Positions 25,172 to 37,022 of a stretch of DNA of 64,000 bases are shown here, piece after piece. Both the position numbers and the translations under genes were made by a program. Below the pieces are notes generated by a model that was not told the origin of the DNA, did no database searches, and saw only the letters and a program-made list of their open reading frames with translations. Each line of letters starts with the position of its first letter. The first letter of the stretch is position 1. Source of the DNA: Phycomyces blakesleeanus NRRL 1555(-) (lineage: Eukaryota > Mucoromycota > Mucoromycetes > Mucorales > Phycomycetaceae); contig NW_017265147.1 in assembly GCF_001638985.1 (NCBI RefSeq), positions 83,904 through 147,903 of the forward strand. Direction: 5' to 3'.

Positions 25172-25801
25172 GTTTCCTGGTAGGGCACGACATTTTGATT
25201 TTACTGAACCACAAATTATGCCTTTTGTATCGACATAGAATAGTTCTATCTGGTCCCTAAGGATACAGAACATTCGTATAAAGATGTTTTTTTTTTGTGT
25301 TTTGAAAAATAAAAATAAAAGGTCGAGTGGGAATTACTTACCAGCTGTGGCCATCTTGCTATGACCTTTGCCTGAGGCGGCATTATATGACTCAATGCCT
25401 TTGGAAAGGGGTAAATAGCTTTGCTCCTAATTTCCTTTTTCAATGACGAACCTTGAGTTATTTTCTGATAATATATATCTGAAAGAAAGAGAAAGACTTG
25501 ATACGCGTAAGAAGGGTCAATGAATAAAATATCTGACAATATTGCGTCACACTTTAATGACAGCAGCTCCTTATACTCTTCTGTATAACTGGCTATTGCT
25601 GATATAGTGTATTTGTGACTAATTATTAGTATTTCATTATTGTCAAGTCTAAGTTTAGGGTTATTTAATCAAATATACAGTCTTTTTCTAAGACACGCCA
25701 TTTTGCCCTGAGGGATTAGAGAAATCCACCAGACCTCGGGGATAGACAACCGCAATTAATTAGTTCGATTAAATAGAAATGTCGTCCCCCACCAGAAAAT
25801 A
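25172..25801 (-). mobile_element. Non-autonomous transposon-like element, copy 2 (inverted)
   Basis: The left end (GTTTCCTGGTAGGGCACGAC at 25172) is of type 2 and the right end (reverse complement TTTTCTGGTGGGGGACGAC, 25782-25799) is of type 1. The element is therefore inverted relative to 23296-23864. Reading the minus strand, long blocks align with copy 1 (TTTCTCTAATCC, AAAATGGCGTGTC, TTAGACTTGACAATAA, AATACACTATATC). Its ORF is longer here (25246-25539 and upstream, with HKYTIS, KVIARWPQLVS). A poly-A run at 25288-25296 interrupts the body. No transposase motif is present. Confidence 0.65.
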
Positions 25802-27349
25802 TTGGCCCCGTAGGATCGCTGATTGATCTTTACCAAAAGGTGTTATACACTCTATTGTATGCATGCTCCCCACACAGTACGTCTTTGGGTAGTAGGTCCA
25901 ATCTGGTAATTCCTCTGTCAGATAGTAAAGAAATAAAAATAAAACAGAGAAAAAAAGTTCATTTTTTCTGGTTGAACCCATCACTGTAACTAATATATTG
26001 CCTATGCCTCTCTACTCCCTTTAATTGCTGCAGGTTGGCCTCATTTTTTTTTACTGGCTTGGTGGTGATGGTCTACTCCGACCAGTTATTTCTGAAAAAT
26101 AACACTGTCATTATTACAATTGATATCCTATTTACAGCTATATATAGTTCAGTACTTGGGCCAAGTACAAGAAGTTGAGGTGAGAAAAGGGGTCAAAAAA
26201 TAATAATAAAAAAAAAGAGTGAAATTATGGCTGCATAAGACTATTTGAAGAACTGAATAGTACTAATAATGTGGTGCTGAGCTACGATCAGCATGCAGTG
26301 GTACTTGAGTAATTCGAGTTATTATCATTTCCTAAAAAAATAACTAAAAATAAAGTATTTACCCTTATCGTGGTTATTGCTGTGAGCATAAGTTTATTTG
26401 CTTTGTAGTCAAGGTAGACTAGATTTTTCATGCCTTTATTACAGTGTATTTAATAATTTAAAAGTAGTTTCAAGATTTAACTTGCTTATGCATGCAATAA
26501 ATTATTATCCCTACTAATTTTCTTTTATACATTAAACGTAAGCTATATTTAGGTGAACCGATTTACAACAAGGTTAGATAAATCTTATTGTAGCATAGTG
26601 ATTCATATTTAATAAAACATGATTTCTGGAACTACCCCAGTATCATATTTATGATAAACTATATGACCAACAATCAAAAATAAAAAGTAAATTAAGTAAG
26701 GATTTATTATAAAATATTTTTATATAAACCCAAAATTTATTCTTCTTCTTTTTTTTTAAAAAAAAATAAAGAGATTGTGGAGCGCAAGATTTCATTTGGA
26801 TAGTATATATGAGTAAACAATTTAGAGAGAGAGAAAAGAAACAGAGGAAAGATAAAAGATAAAAGATAAAAGAAAGAAAAGTAAAGATATAAAGAAGTGG
26901 GAAGGAGGAGGGGGAATAAGGCCATTATACAACACAGGCTTGCCCACACACGCCTAAATACACAGACACGCGCTAATACACAAACACACAAACAGGCGAA
27001 CACAAACACAGGCCCAAATTAAGAGAGGAATTGTAAAGAGAAAGAAAGAAGAAAAGATTAGTCAAGATGAAGGTGCACGAGTTGTAGGAATACTGGTTCA
27101 ACAAGCAAAGCAAGCAAAAACAATTGAGATAGAGAGGGAGAGATATATAATGAGTGAGTGAGTGAGTGAGTAAGCAAATGAGTGGGAGATAAAAGAGAAA
27201 GAGACCAAGAGATATTGTGAATGTGAATGTGAGTGGCTGAGTGAGTGAGACGAGGGAGGGTAAAATGGAAGAGGTTATGGTAGGTAAGGCATGTGAGGGA
27301 AATCGGAGGGGGGGAAAGTAAAAAAAAAAAAAAAAGGGTAATTTCTTGC
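25802..27349. other. Gene-free region, purine-rich and microsatellite-rich, 3' of LIS1
   Basis: No gene is supported. From about 26820 to 27330 the plus strand is strongly purine-rich (GAGAGA, GAGTGAGTGAGT and GATAAAA repeats), so the minus strand, downstream of the LIS1 stop, is a long CT tract. The ORFs there are long only because of this composition. An A15 run lies at 27321-27335. Confidence 0.6.
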
Positions 27350-29473
27350 TTATCGACATTGCCAAATCTTGATGGTCTGGTCCACGCTTCCAGTAGCAAC
27401 CACCGGACTGATGTGACAATACCTACATAGTGCACCATTGAAAATTGTGGTTATTATAGTTGTGTAATTTATACAAAGATGAATTGATAGAATTTACTTA
27501 CGATATACATGTCACAAAATGAGCGTGTGCTTCGAGTGTCTTCATACACCGACCCGTCTTGAGGTCCCAGATCTTGAGTGTCTTGTCATCAGATGCACTC
27601 AACAGGTATTTGCCACTCGGGTGGAAAACCAAACCACGCACCCAGTTGTCATGTCCCACCTGTCAAATTAAAGAATATTATATATATATACATATAAAAA
27701 TTTAGTATTTTTTTTTGGATATTTAATATTTAAAAGTAAAACAGGACTTGCCAGAGTGTGGAGTAACTGGCCACTGCTGTCCCACAGTTTGATTGTTTTG
27801 TCTCTTGAACCAGTCACAACATAGTGGCCAGGCATTGCCTGGTCTCTTGACTTGGACTGTTGTATATATAGTTTTTATATAGACAAAGAGAGAGAGAGAG
27901 AGAGATAAATGATTAATTTTGGTCTTTTTTTTTTGTTTTATCAGAATAACCATCAAAAAATATACTTGATAACATAAACCATTTCTTACCTCATCACCAA
28001 TCAATTCCTGGATAAATGGGTAGGTATTGACGGGTGCAAATATGGCACATTCTACTACGTGTTCATGGCCACGGAAATCCATCTTTGTCTCTCCAGATTG
28101 AACGTCCCACACACGAGCAGTCTTTTTTTTTTTGGAAAAATAAATAAATAAATAAATTTTACAAAATACAGAGCAAATCAAAAGACTTTTTACTATCTAT
28201 ATAAAATATTCACTTACTTGATCATTCGAGGCAGTTACAAGAAGTCTACCATCTTCACTGGGAGCAACAGAACGAACCCATTCAAAGTGCCCAACCAAGG
28301 TCTTGACACAATAACTGTTACAGAATTAGAATACATAAGCATATTAATTCTGATACCTATAATATCACTACACAGATAATTACCCAGAAGTAAAGTCCCA
28401 GATTTTGATGGTCTTGTCGCGTGAGGCAGACACGATCTTGTCTCCAAGAGGTAGAAAGTCGACTGAAGAGACACTGTGATCATGACCATAGAGTGTCTTT
28501 ATACACTTGTAATCGTTGTTGACGTCCCAGACCTTGATAGAAAGATCAGCCGAACAAGATACTTTTATATATATATATATACATACAAAATTTAATATTA
28601 ATATTAATATTAATATATGTATATATATATATGTTTTAATACCCAATATTTAATACACCCGATTACAACCCAATAAATAAATAAATAAATTTCAGTATAT
28701 GTATAGAGAACTCACCAAGATAGTTTCCCTTTGGATCAAAGGCAAGGTCCTGAACTGCCTTGGTATGTCCTTTGAGAGTACGTTCGAAATCTCCAGATTC
28801 ATAATCCCAGATCTTGATAGTCGTGTCTTCAGAGGCCGAAGCCAGGATTTGATAGACCGGATGAAAAATAAGACGGGTGATGGGGTTCCGGTGACCTGTC
28901 AGGCTGTGTTTCTCTGGTGGCCGAGGAATCCAATCCACAGAGCTTGTTGCTTTTCTGACGGGTGCGTTATTGAGCTCTTCCTGCATTTGTGTCGTCTTTG
29001 TCTCGAGTTCCATAATCTATTACAAGTATATATATATATATATATATATAAAATAAAAAACAAACCAAATGGGCAAGTTATTTAGTTGGTTGAATATTTT
29101 GTATATACATGTATGAAAGTATATAGATGTATTATAATATCTTGCCTTTTTCTGGAGACGAATAACAGATGTCCACTTCTTTTCCAAGAGACCGGCATAC
29201 TTTTGTTTTGGATCGGGAGTAAAGTCCTGATTCTGAGACTCATTCTTGAGTGCAGCGAATGAGTCTGAGAAGCCACTTGCATTTAGATAGTCGAGAATGG
29301 CCTTGTGTCTAATTGAGATGGAGTTATAATCAGGGTTCAAGAAAATGAATAGAAAAAATAGTTGACAGTGTGGTCCATCTATTTTCATCCAGTAAAGATG
29401 ATGTAACCCCCTTTGAATCCCAAAAGTCAACTTACAGCTCATCTCTTTGACGTTCAGAGAGAATGCTTGTCAT
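27350..29473 (-). CDS. PAC1: LIS1/PAC1 (nudF) dynein regulator, 9 exons
   Basis: Regulator of cytoplasmic dynein needed for nuclear migration and spindle positioning. Exons on the minus strand: 29436-29473, 29146-29308, 28716-29016, 28384-28561, 28218-28314, 27990-28121, 27752-27856, 27502-27659, 27350-27422, giving 414 residues (family ~410). The N-terminal LisH motif ([17 protein letters not shown]) spans exons 1-2, followed by a coiled coil and seven WD40 repeats (for example [47 protein letters not shown] at the end). [12 protein letters not shown] is restored only by splicing from a GC donor at 27750-27751; a second GC donor is at 29144-29145. The acceptor of intron 5 (28122-28123) follows an A-rich rather than pyrimidine-rich stretch. 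Confidence 0.95.
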
Positions 29474-29506
29474 TGGAATAAAGAAATGGGAATAAAGAGG
29501 TATATT

Positions 29507-29548
<42 letters not shown>

Positions 29549-31656
29549 TAAGTCAAGAAAATAATATTAATAATAATATTAGAGAAGAAAAAAAAAGGGA
29601 CGATCCAGGGAAATATAAGCCAGAAAATAATAGAATATTTTGTATGTATTTTTGTATGTATTCTTTTATGTATGTATATTTTATATATATATATTTTATA
29701 TTATATTATATTATATTATAGAGTGCAAGTGCAAGTGCAAGTGTAAGTGTGTGTATATTAAGAATGAAAATATATTTATATGAAAAAAATAAATAAATAA
29801 CAGAGAAAGAGAGAAAAGATTGGTAGACGGTAGAAAATAAAATACATACATAAAATATATTTATATTTATATATAAAAATTATATTCTATTCTATTCTAT
29901 TCTATTATATACTTTTATTTTATTCTATTTCCTTATTTATATTATATATTTTATATATTTTATAAATAATTCTATATCCAATTATTTATTTAATTTATTT
30001 CAATATTCATATAGCAAAGTAGCAGTAAACAGTTAACAAATTAAATAGAACGTAACATAATATAATAGAAATAAATACTTGGTTAATTCTATATTTTATC
30101 ATCATTGCTGTTGGTGTTGTTACTGGCTTATTTTTTTTTTACTATATAATACATAGATATATAAAATCATGTATGTACTATAGACAAAGCACATACATAC
30201 ACCTACATATATTCTTTAGTTATTTTGTCTGTAGTACCACATATTCCATCTTCTTCCATGACAAAAAAAAGCCCATTATTGTACAAACACTGTCAAGCCA
30301 AAAAAGGGAATCTATACCTTCTATTGAAAATTATTAATTGGAAAATAGTGGTGTTTTGAAGATGAAACGCGTATACAAGTTCATTATTCTCTCTTTCATT
30401 CTCTCTTTAAAAGCACATACACACGCACACGCACACGCACACGCACACGCACACGCACACGCATACGCACACGCACACGTACAAGCGCATACAACCACGC
30501 ACACACACGCACACGCACACATACATATACGTATTTATATATATATATATGTGTGTGTGTGTGTGCGTGTGTGTGCATACATGCAGTACATCTTTATTCT
30601 TTTTCTTTTTAATGATCTTATAGTTCAAATATTGCAGATTTATCCTTCTTGTATTCAAATTATAAAACAAAACGATAGAATTATCTAAATAGTTTTTGCT
30701 TTCTCTCTCTCTCTGTCTTTCTTTGCATATTTATATATACACATACTATAAAAGCGCCAAATTGCACTCAGTACGAGAGAGTAAGAGCAAGTATAGGTGT
30801 AAGTGTAGAAACAAGTTTAAGATTGTGAGAAAAGTGGACAGAAACAAGTAGTATACACAACATAATGTTATATACATTAACAATTACAATTTACAAAAAT
30901 TTGACAGCTAATTTAACTTGCCAAGTAATTAGAAGAAGGCAAAAAAAAAGGAGTGTATACGCATGTCCACAATCTCGATTGCATTCACGTCCTTGGAATC
31001 ATTTTTTTTTGTTTTGTTTTATTTTGTGCTGGTATTTTGTTTGTAAAGATATATAAGTTTTCCTTGTGGTTAATGTAAATAGAAACGCATTCGATACAAA
31101 ATATCACATTGCTACCAGCCAATTAAATTAATCGGCAACTACTCTAGTCATTAATTGAAACACTTTTGAAACTTTGTTTAGGTGCCCTGAATTTATATAT
31201 ATATATAAACACACACACACACACAGAGAGAGAGACAAACGCGCACGAACACATATAATATCCTTGTTCAAGTGACCACAAGAATCAATACCTTATTTTA
31301 TTAGCAATAATGTACATTGAAATTAACAAGCAGCAAAGTCCAATACAGAAATAACACTCAACTCAAAGTATACCATACTACTATACTAAAGCTTGTAGCT
31401 GTAAAAGTTTGCTGCTCTTTACAGCTAATGAAAAAAAGGGCTAATATTTCTTGACAATTGAGTATATTTACAGATAAAACCAAAAAAATTCACTAACCAC
31501 ATAACATTTTGTCCGTCTGTCCGTCTCTCTGTTTGTTTTACCTGTCTGTGTAGCAATCTACATAAAGCAAGTCACAAAATCTATAATTTTTTTTTACATT
31601 TTTTTTTTACATTTTTTTCTCCTGATCACCAAAGATCTTTAATCAATTAACCGATC
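29474..31656. other. Gene-free AT-rich region with microsatellites
   Basis: The region between divergent LIS1 and DBP3 contains (ATT)n, (TATAT)n, (TTCTA)n and (CACACG)n tracts and T/A runs. ORFs here translate the microsatellites (HAHAHA, CVCVCV) and are not genes. The two promoters must lie here, but no single element stands out. Confidence 0.6.
30419..30532. repeat. Imperfect (CACACG)n microsatellite
   Basis: About 110 bp of CACACG/CACGCA units followed by (AT)n and (GT)n around 30541-30575. Alternating purine-pyrimidine sequence of this kind can adopt Z-DNA. It explains the long His/Ala and Cys/Val ORFs on both strands. Confidence 0.9.
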
Positions 31657-33358
31657 ATGTCATCCTCCAAGTTAGACAAGGTGAATAATCGCATTAACCT
31701 AAGCAGATCCACAACATTCAATTATATCAGTCGAACCAACATATATATTAAATACCCAGATTAAATTGAATAAACTCGAACATAAAGCAAAACAACAACA
31801 ACAAAAACTAATACACAATTCTCATTAGAAACCCAAGAGAGAAAGAGAAGAGGAGAATGTGTTTGGCGAGATTGTCAAGAAGGACAAAAAGGTGAAAAAG
31901 GAGAAGAAGGAGAAAAAGGAGAAGAAAGAGAAGAAGGAGAAGGAATCTGTCGAAGCTCAGGTCCCCAAAAAAGCCGAGTCGATCAAGCACAGTCTCGAGA
32001 GCTACAAGTACACCGAAAACCCTGCTCTCACTGCTGTTCCTCAGGAGAAGATTGACGAGTACCTTAAGAAAGAGGCTGTCGACATCCAGGGCGACCTTAA
32101 GCTCCGTCCTATTCTTGAGTTCTCTCAGACTCACTTGCCTGATGGCCTCATGAAGGTCTTCAAGGACTTCAAGAACCCCACTCCCATCCAGGCCAGCACC
32201 TGGCCCATCACTCTCTCCGGCCGTGATGTCGTCGGTATTGCCGAAACCGGTTCCGGAAAGACCTACGCCTTTACCATCCCTGGCCTGGTCCATATTGCCT
32301 CCAAGTTGCGTCTTGGTGTCAAGGGCAGAAAGCCCACCATGTTGGTCGTTTCCCCTACCCGTGAGTTGGCTATGCAGAGTCAGGAACAAGCTGAGACTGC
32401 CGGTAAGGCCATCGGTGTCACCACTGTCTGCTTGTACGGCGGTGTCCCCAAGGGCCCTCAGCAGGCAACCATTGCCCGCGGTGTGGATATCATTGTTGCT
32501 ACTCCTGGTCGTTTGATCGATTTGATCAACGAGGGCAGCTGCGACCTGAGCGAGGTTGATTTCTTGGTTTTGGATGAGGCTGATCGCATGTTGGACGACG
32601 GTTTCGAAAACGATATCCGTGCCATTATTGGATACACCCCCAAGACCCGCCAGACTCTTATGTTCTCTGCCACCTGGCCCGAGTCTGTCCGCAAGCTCGC
32701 TGCCGATTTCCTCAACAACCCCATGCGCGTCACCATCGGTTCGGCCGATTTGTCTGCCTCGAACAACATCCAGCAGATCGTCGAAGTTCTCGAGGACCCC
32801 AGAAGCAAGGAGAGACATCTTTTGGAGCTTTTGAAGAAGATCCACAAGAGCAGAAAGAACCGTGTGTTGGTGTTCGCTCTTTACAAGAAGGAAGCCACCC
32901 GCATTGAGAACCTCTTGGTCCGCAACGGTTTTAAGGTTGTAGGTATCCACGGTGACAAGAACCAGAACGATCGTTCTTTGGCTCTCAGCCAGTTCAAGGA
33001 TGGCTCTTACCCCTTGATGGTTGCTACCGATGTCGCTGCCCGTGGTTTGGATATTCCCGATGTCGAGTACGTTGTCAACCTCACTTTCCCTCTCACCATC
33101 GAGGCCTACGTCCATCGTATCGGCCGTACCGGTCGTGGTGGCAAGAAGGGTACTGCCTACACCTACTTCACTCCTGAAGACAAGGCTCACTCTGGTGAGT
33201 TGATCAATGTTCTCAAGCAGGCCAACATGCCCGTTCCTCCCGCTCTTCTCAAGTTCGGTACCACCGTTAAGAAGAAGGCTCACGGTGCCTACGGTGCTTT
33301 CTTCAAGGATACTGCTGATGCCCCTAAAGCCACCAAGATTGTCTTTGGCGATGATTAA
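31657..33358 (+). CDS. DBP3: DEAD-box ATP-dependent RNA helicase DBP3
   Basis: Nucleolar DEAD-box helicase of the DBP3 group, which acts in 60S ribosome assembly. The long frame has no ATG of its own before the conserved part and has a stop at 31826-31828. A small first exon fits: 31657-31680 (MSSSKLDK, donor GTGAAT), then 31829-33358 after TTCTCATTAG, giving 517 residues. Visible motifs are a Lys/Glu-rich N-terminus, the Q motif (FKNPTPIQASTWP), Walker A AETGSGKT (about 146-153), PTRELA, TPGR, DEAD (about 257-260), SAT, ARGLDIP and HRIGRTGR. Codon use is strongly biased to C-ending codons, unlike the neighbours, as expected for a highly expressed gene. The same bias creates a 491-codon antisense ORF that I regard as a shadow. 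Confidence 0.95.
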
Positions 33359-36300
33359 GTAGTAGAGCTTGTTCTTTTCTTTTATACTTTTTTTGTTTAT
33401 TCATTTCCATCACATATGTTATCTTTTTGTCTGTCGCTATCTCTCTCTCTCTCTCCACTATTTATACTTTTACATTTATTTCTTTTTTATTTTACTCATC
33501 CCAAAATATATATATATATATATATATATAGTTGATAGATTATTTTGTTTAATATTATTTTGTCCTTTTTTATTATCATATTTTATTTCTCTCATTGATA
33601 AATATAACACAATTATCATACGGATTCTATCTGTAGATACATACAAAGTCTTCTTTTGCGGCTTTCTTTAAAATTGTAGTAGATATTAGATGGCTTGTTG
33701 ATAGAATCGATAAAACGAAGGCTTAGGCTTAAGTCTAAGTCCAGGTCTAGACTGGTTAGAGTGTATAAAAAAATATTATACCAACTATAGCCTCACTGTT
33801 TTTATTATGTGTTATTGACATGTAGTTGTATAGTGTCTTGGCCTTGATTTACTATTTACCAAAAGTTTTATATCCCTTAATAGAGACGTGATAATAAGAG
33901 AAGATAATAAGGAGTACACACTGGTGTTAAGGATGAGCTAAATAATAATATTCAATTGGCTAAACGTATGAGGAATAAAAACCAGCTGTCAAAATAATAG
34001 AACGAAAAAAAATAGTGTTTTATTGTTATTCTTTGTTAAAATTCTTCTAGTACTGACCTCGACTACCTTTTCATCTCTCTTCTCTCGTCCGCAGCTTTAT
34101 TCTTAGAAAGTAATCCAAAAGAATACTTGTAGTCTGGAGTATGGACCAACAAGAGGTTGCAAAAGAGTTTGGAATTTCATTGAAAAAAGTTCTTTAAAGA
34201 AAGAGAGGATTTTTTTATTTCAAATCATTGAAAGATAAGCTTGATCTATTACTCAAAGTTAAATATATATAATCTTAGTAAAAGAAAATAGTTAAAACTA
34301 TACTAAATAATTTGACTGGTTGGATAACTGTATCAAGAAATCACTAGGAATCATAATCTCAGCCACCTTTTATTCAATAGATACCCTGTTACAATGTAAA
34401 TATTCAATAAATAACCATGAGAACATCTATATTTGAAATGTTATTTTCGAAAACATTAATTACAAACACAAGCACAGACGCAGTCGTAAAAATGCCAGCC
34501 ATAAGACGTCTATACAGTTGGAATTTATTTCAACAAGATAGCCAATTTTCTTTCTTTCTTTTTAGTAAAAAAGCCAATCGAGAGTGTAAATAATAACAAT
34601 AATAAGGGGGTGGCACAACCCTGAAAATGGTGTAGACCTTTACTTCTTGTCTCCATGGACACAAGATCTCGTTTTCAAGATATGATTGGATGTGGACTAC
34701 TCAATTCGGAATCTTATTGGTTAATTACCACCGATGTATAACAAAAAGCACATCTCCGTTGTCTATACACACCAAAGAAAAGAGACAGAGAGAGTGAGAG
34801 ACACAAGCGGTGATCTGTATATATTTATATATGTATACTTATATATGTATATACATCTGTGTAATGTGATGCATGTGTTACGTTTACCCAGAGCACCTAC
34901 ACACTTACACACACACATATATATATTTATATAGGATAGCGAAAAAAACGCGTTTTTTGTGCTTACAGCTAAGAACTAACCCAGAATCAGTAGACGCGCC
35001 TCTTGTACAAACCAAAACAAAGAAAATAAATAAATCAATAAAAAGGCTAAAATAGAGAATATACTTGTTTAAGGTTATAGAGCTGCAAGGAAGGCTTTTA
35101 TACTTTATTCTTATTTGAACTATTATAAAAACCAATATTTATATAAAAGGAGAGAGAGAGAGATAAAATTTAAGTTTTGATAATATTTTATGTATATAGT
35201 AAATTCCATAAATTATTGGCTCCTTTTCTAAAATAAAATAGAGGGCAGACTTCTCAAATTCAAATTGACACTCTTTTCAAATTCAGATTGGTACGCATTT
35301 TGGATAGGAAATCTTGTACTTTAGAACAAAAATAATAATAGTAATAATAATAACAATAATCATATCGTAGGTGTAAATCTCGATCAATTTTCATCTATAT
35401 CGGTTTGTTTTTTTTATCTTTTACTTTCTTATATACGTATACTGCATGTTAACCTTTATATTTATTGTACAGACTTTTTGTGTATATATGCTTGTATTTT
35501 CAATTAAAGTGAGTTGAGATAAATTCTTTGAAACTGTGCAAAAATAAAGATAAAACAAAATAGCAGTAGTCTAAAAAGTATACCCTTTTAATTTTTATAC
35601 CAATATTTCTTAGAAAAGGAGCAAATGATATATGGAAAAAACCGTATACAGATATTTATACTAAATTTCAGTTTTCAAGATCACATATCTCGATTTGGAA
35701 GGTGGTGCACCTTTCTTTTGGTTTCGGTAACGCAGCCACAGAAGTTCTTTTATGGACAAGGGAGAAGAAGAAGAAGAAGAAGAAAGTAAATAAATAAATA
35801 AAGCCTTTTTATACAAATACATAAGTTTGTTTGTATGTACAGTATTAAATAATATATTTCAATTTCTTTCTTTTAATATTAATAAAATCTATCAATTAAT
35901 TAATCAATCGATCAATTCAGTTAGTGTTTCAATTCCACGCCAGTAATAAATAAAAAAGATATATGTAACAAAATATATAGCAGTAGAAAGACTCAGAATG
36001 TAGGTATATTTTGAATATAAATCACTTAAAAAGTAGGTCGTGTTATTTTGGCTGACAAGGGTGTGAATATTTTGCTTAACCAAGTATCTACTTGCTTTTA
36101 TTTTATTTTCTTCTTCTTTAAAATTTTGCTACTATTATATATGTGCATCAGTCTGCTTTCTTGTATTAATTTTTTTTTAAACAAAAAAAAAGTATATAAA
36201 AATATATCAGTGTGTGTGTGTGCGTGATATGCACTATATTTTGATGATTTTACTTTTATATAAAAAGCCAAAAAGAGGTTAAGCCAAAAAACATTTAAAC

Positions 36301-37022
36301 GCCGCTTCCCAAACCAAAAAAAAAAAAAAGAGTACATTGCTTGTGTACCCACTCCAGGGGCACGTTTTGTCATGATTGCTGAAACGGCGGAGTTGTTGAA
36401 TCCCGACGTCACGTACACACCGTGGTTGTGCCTCTTGGATGATTTTTTTCCCCTTTTCCTTTTCTACTTTTGTGTTCTTCATCCACGGCTGAGCATCTTC
36501 TTCATTTCAATCTGCCAATTGGAATCCATCTGTAGATCAACCCAGTCTCATCATCGTACAACACCCTCACTCTACAAACCAAGAAAATAATAGCAATAAT
36601 AATAGCAATAATAACACCAACAATAACAATAATAGCGTACCAGCTAGCAACACACCTTTGATTTATTTTCTTAATTATTATATTGTCTGGCTTTACCTGT
36701 CCAACATATCCAAAATACACACAGACACAAGCGCAAGCACACACATATACACTTAATACACAACTTCCTTTGTTTTTGCGTATTTGTGTTTGTGTTTCTG
36801 TGAATCTAGTCATCTAGTCATTCAAAAAATAACAACAACAACAAAAGAAGAAGAAGAAGAAGAAGAATAAGAAGAAAGATTTTCTTTTACTTTATTTTCT
36901 TTTATATATTTCAATCAAACTTTCTTTTCAATCCCCCCTCTTTCTTCTCTTCTTTCTTTATACACACGCACACACATTCATACACTATATAATTTACCAT
37001 CGAACGTCAATCTCTGTTTACA
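33359..37022. other. Gene-free AT-rich region before TUP1
   Basis: I find no gene in these 3.7 kb. They hold (TA)n, (GA)n, (AGA)n and (CAA)n tracts. The last ~600 bp, from about 36,400, become more CT/CA-rich and probably contain the TUP1 promoter and leader. CGACGTCA near 36404-36411 resembles a CRE/bZIP site. Confidence 0.55.

Noticed and set aside
26737..27438. Three overlapping minus-strand ORFs rich in Leu, Ser and Phe
   Set aside because: They arise from the CT-rich complement of the purine tract downstream of LIS1; the rightmost also overlaps the real last LIS1 exon in another frame.
30338..30688. ORFs on both strands rich in His/Ala or Cys/Val
   Set aside because: They are translations of the (CACACG)n microsatellite.
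31808..33283. 491-codon minus-strand ORF opposite DBP3
   Set aside because: It mirrors the strongly codon-biased DBP3 frame, has no conserved motif of its own, and ends in a Leu/Phe run that is the complement of the Lys-rich N-terminus.
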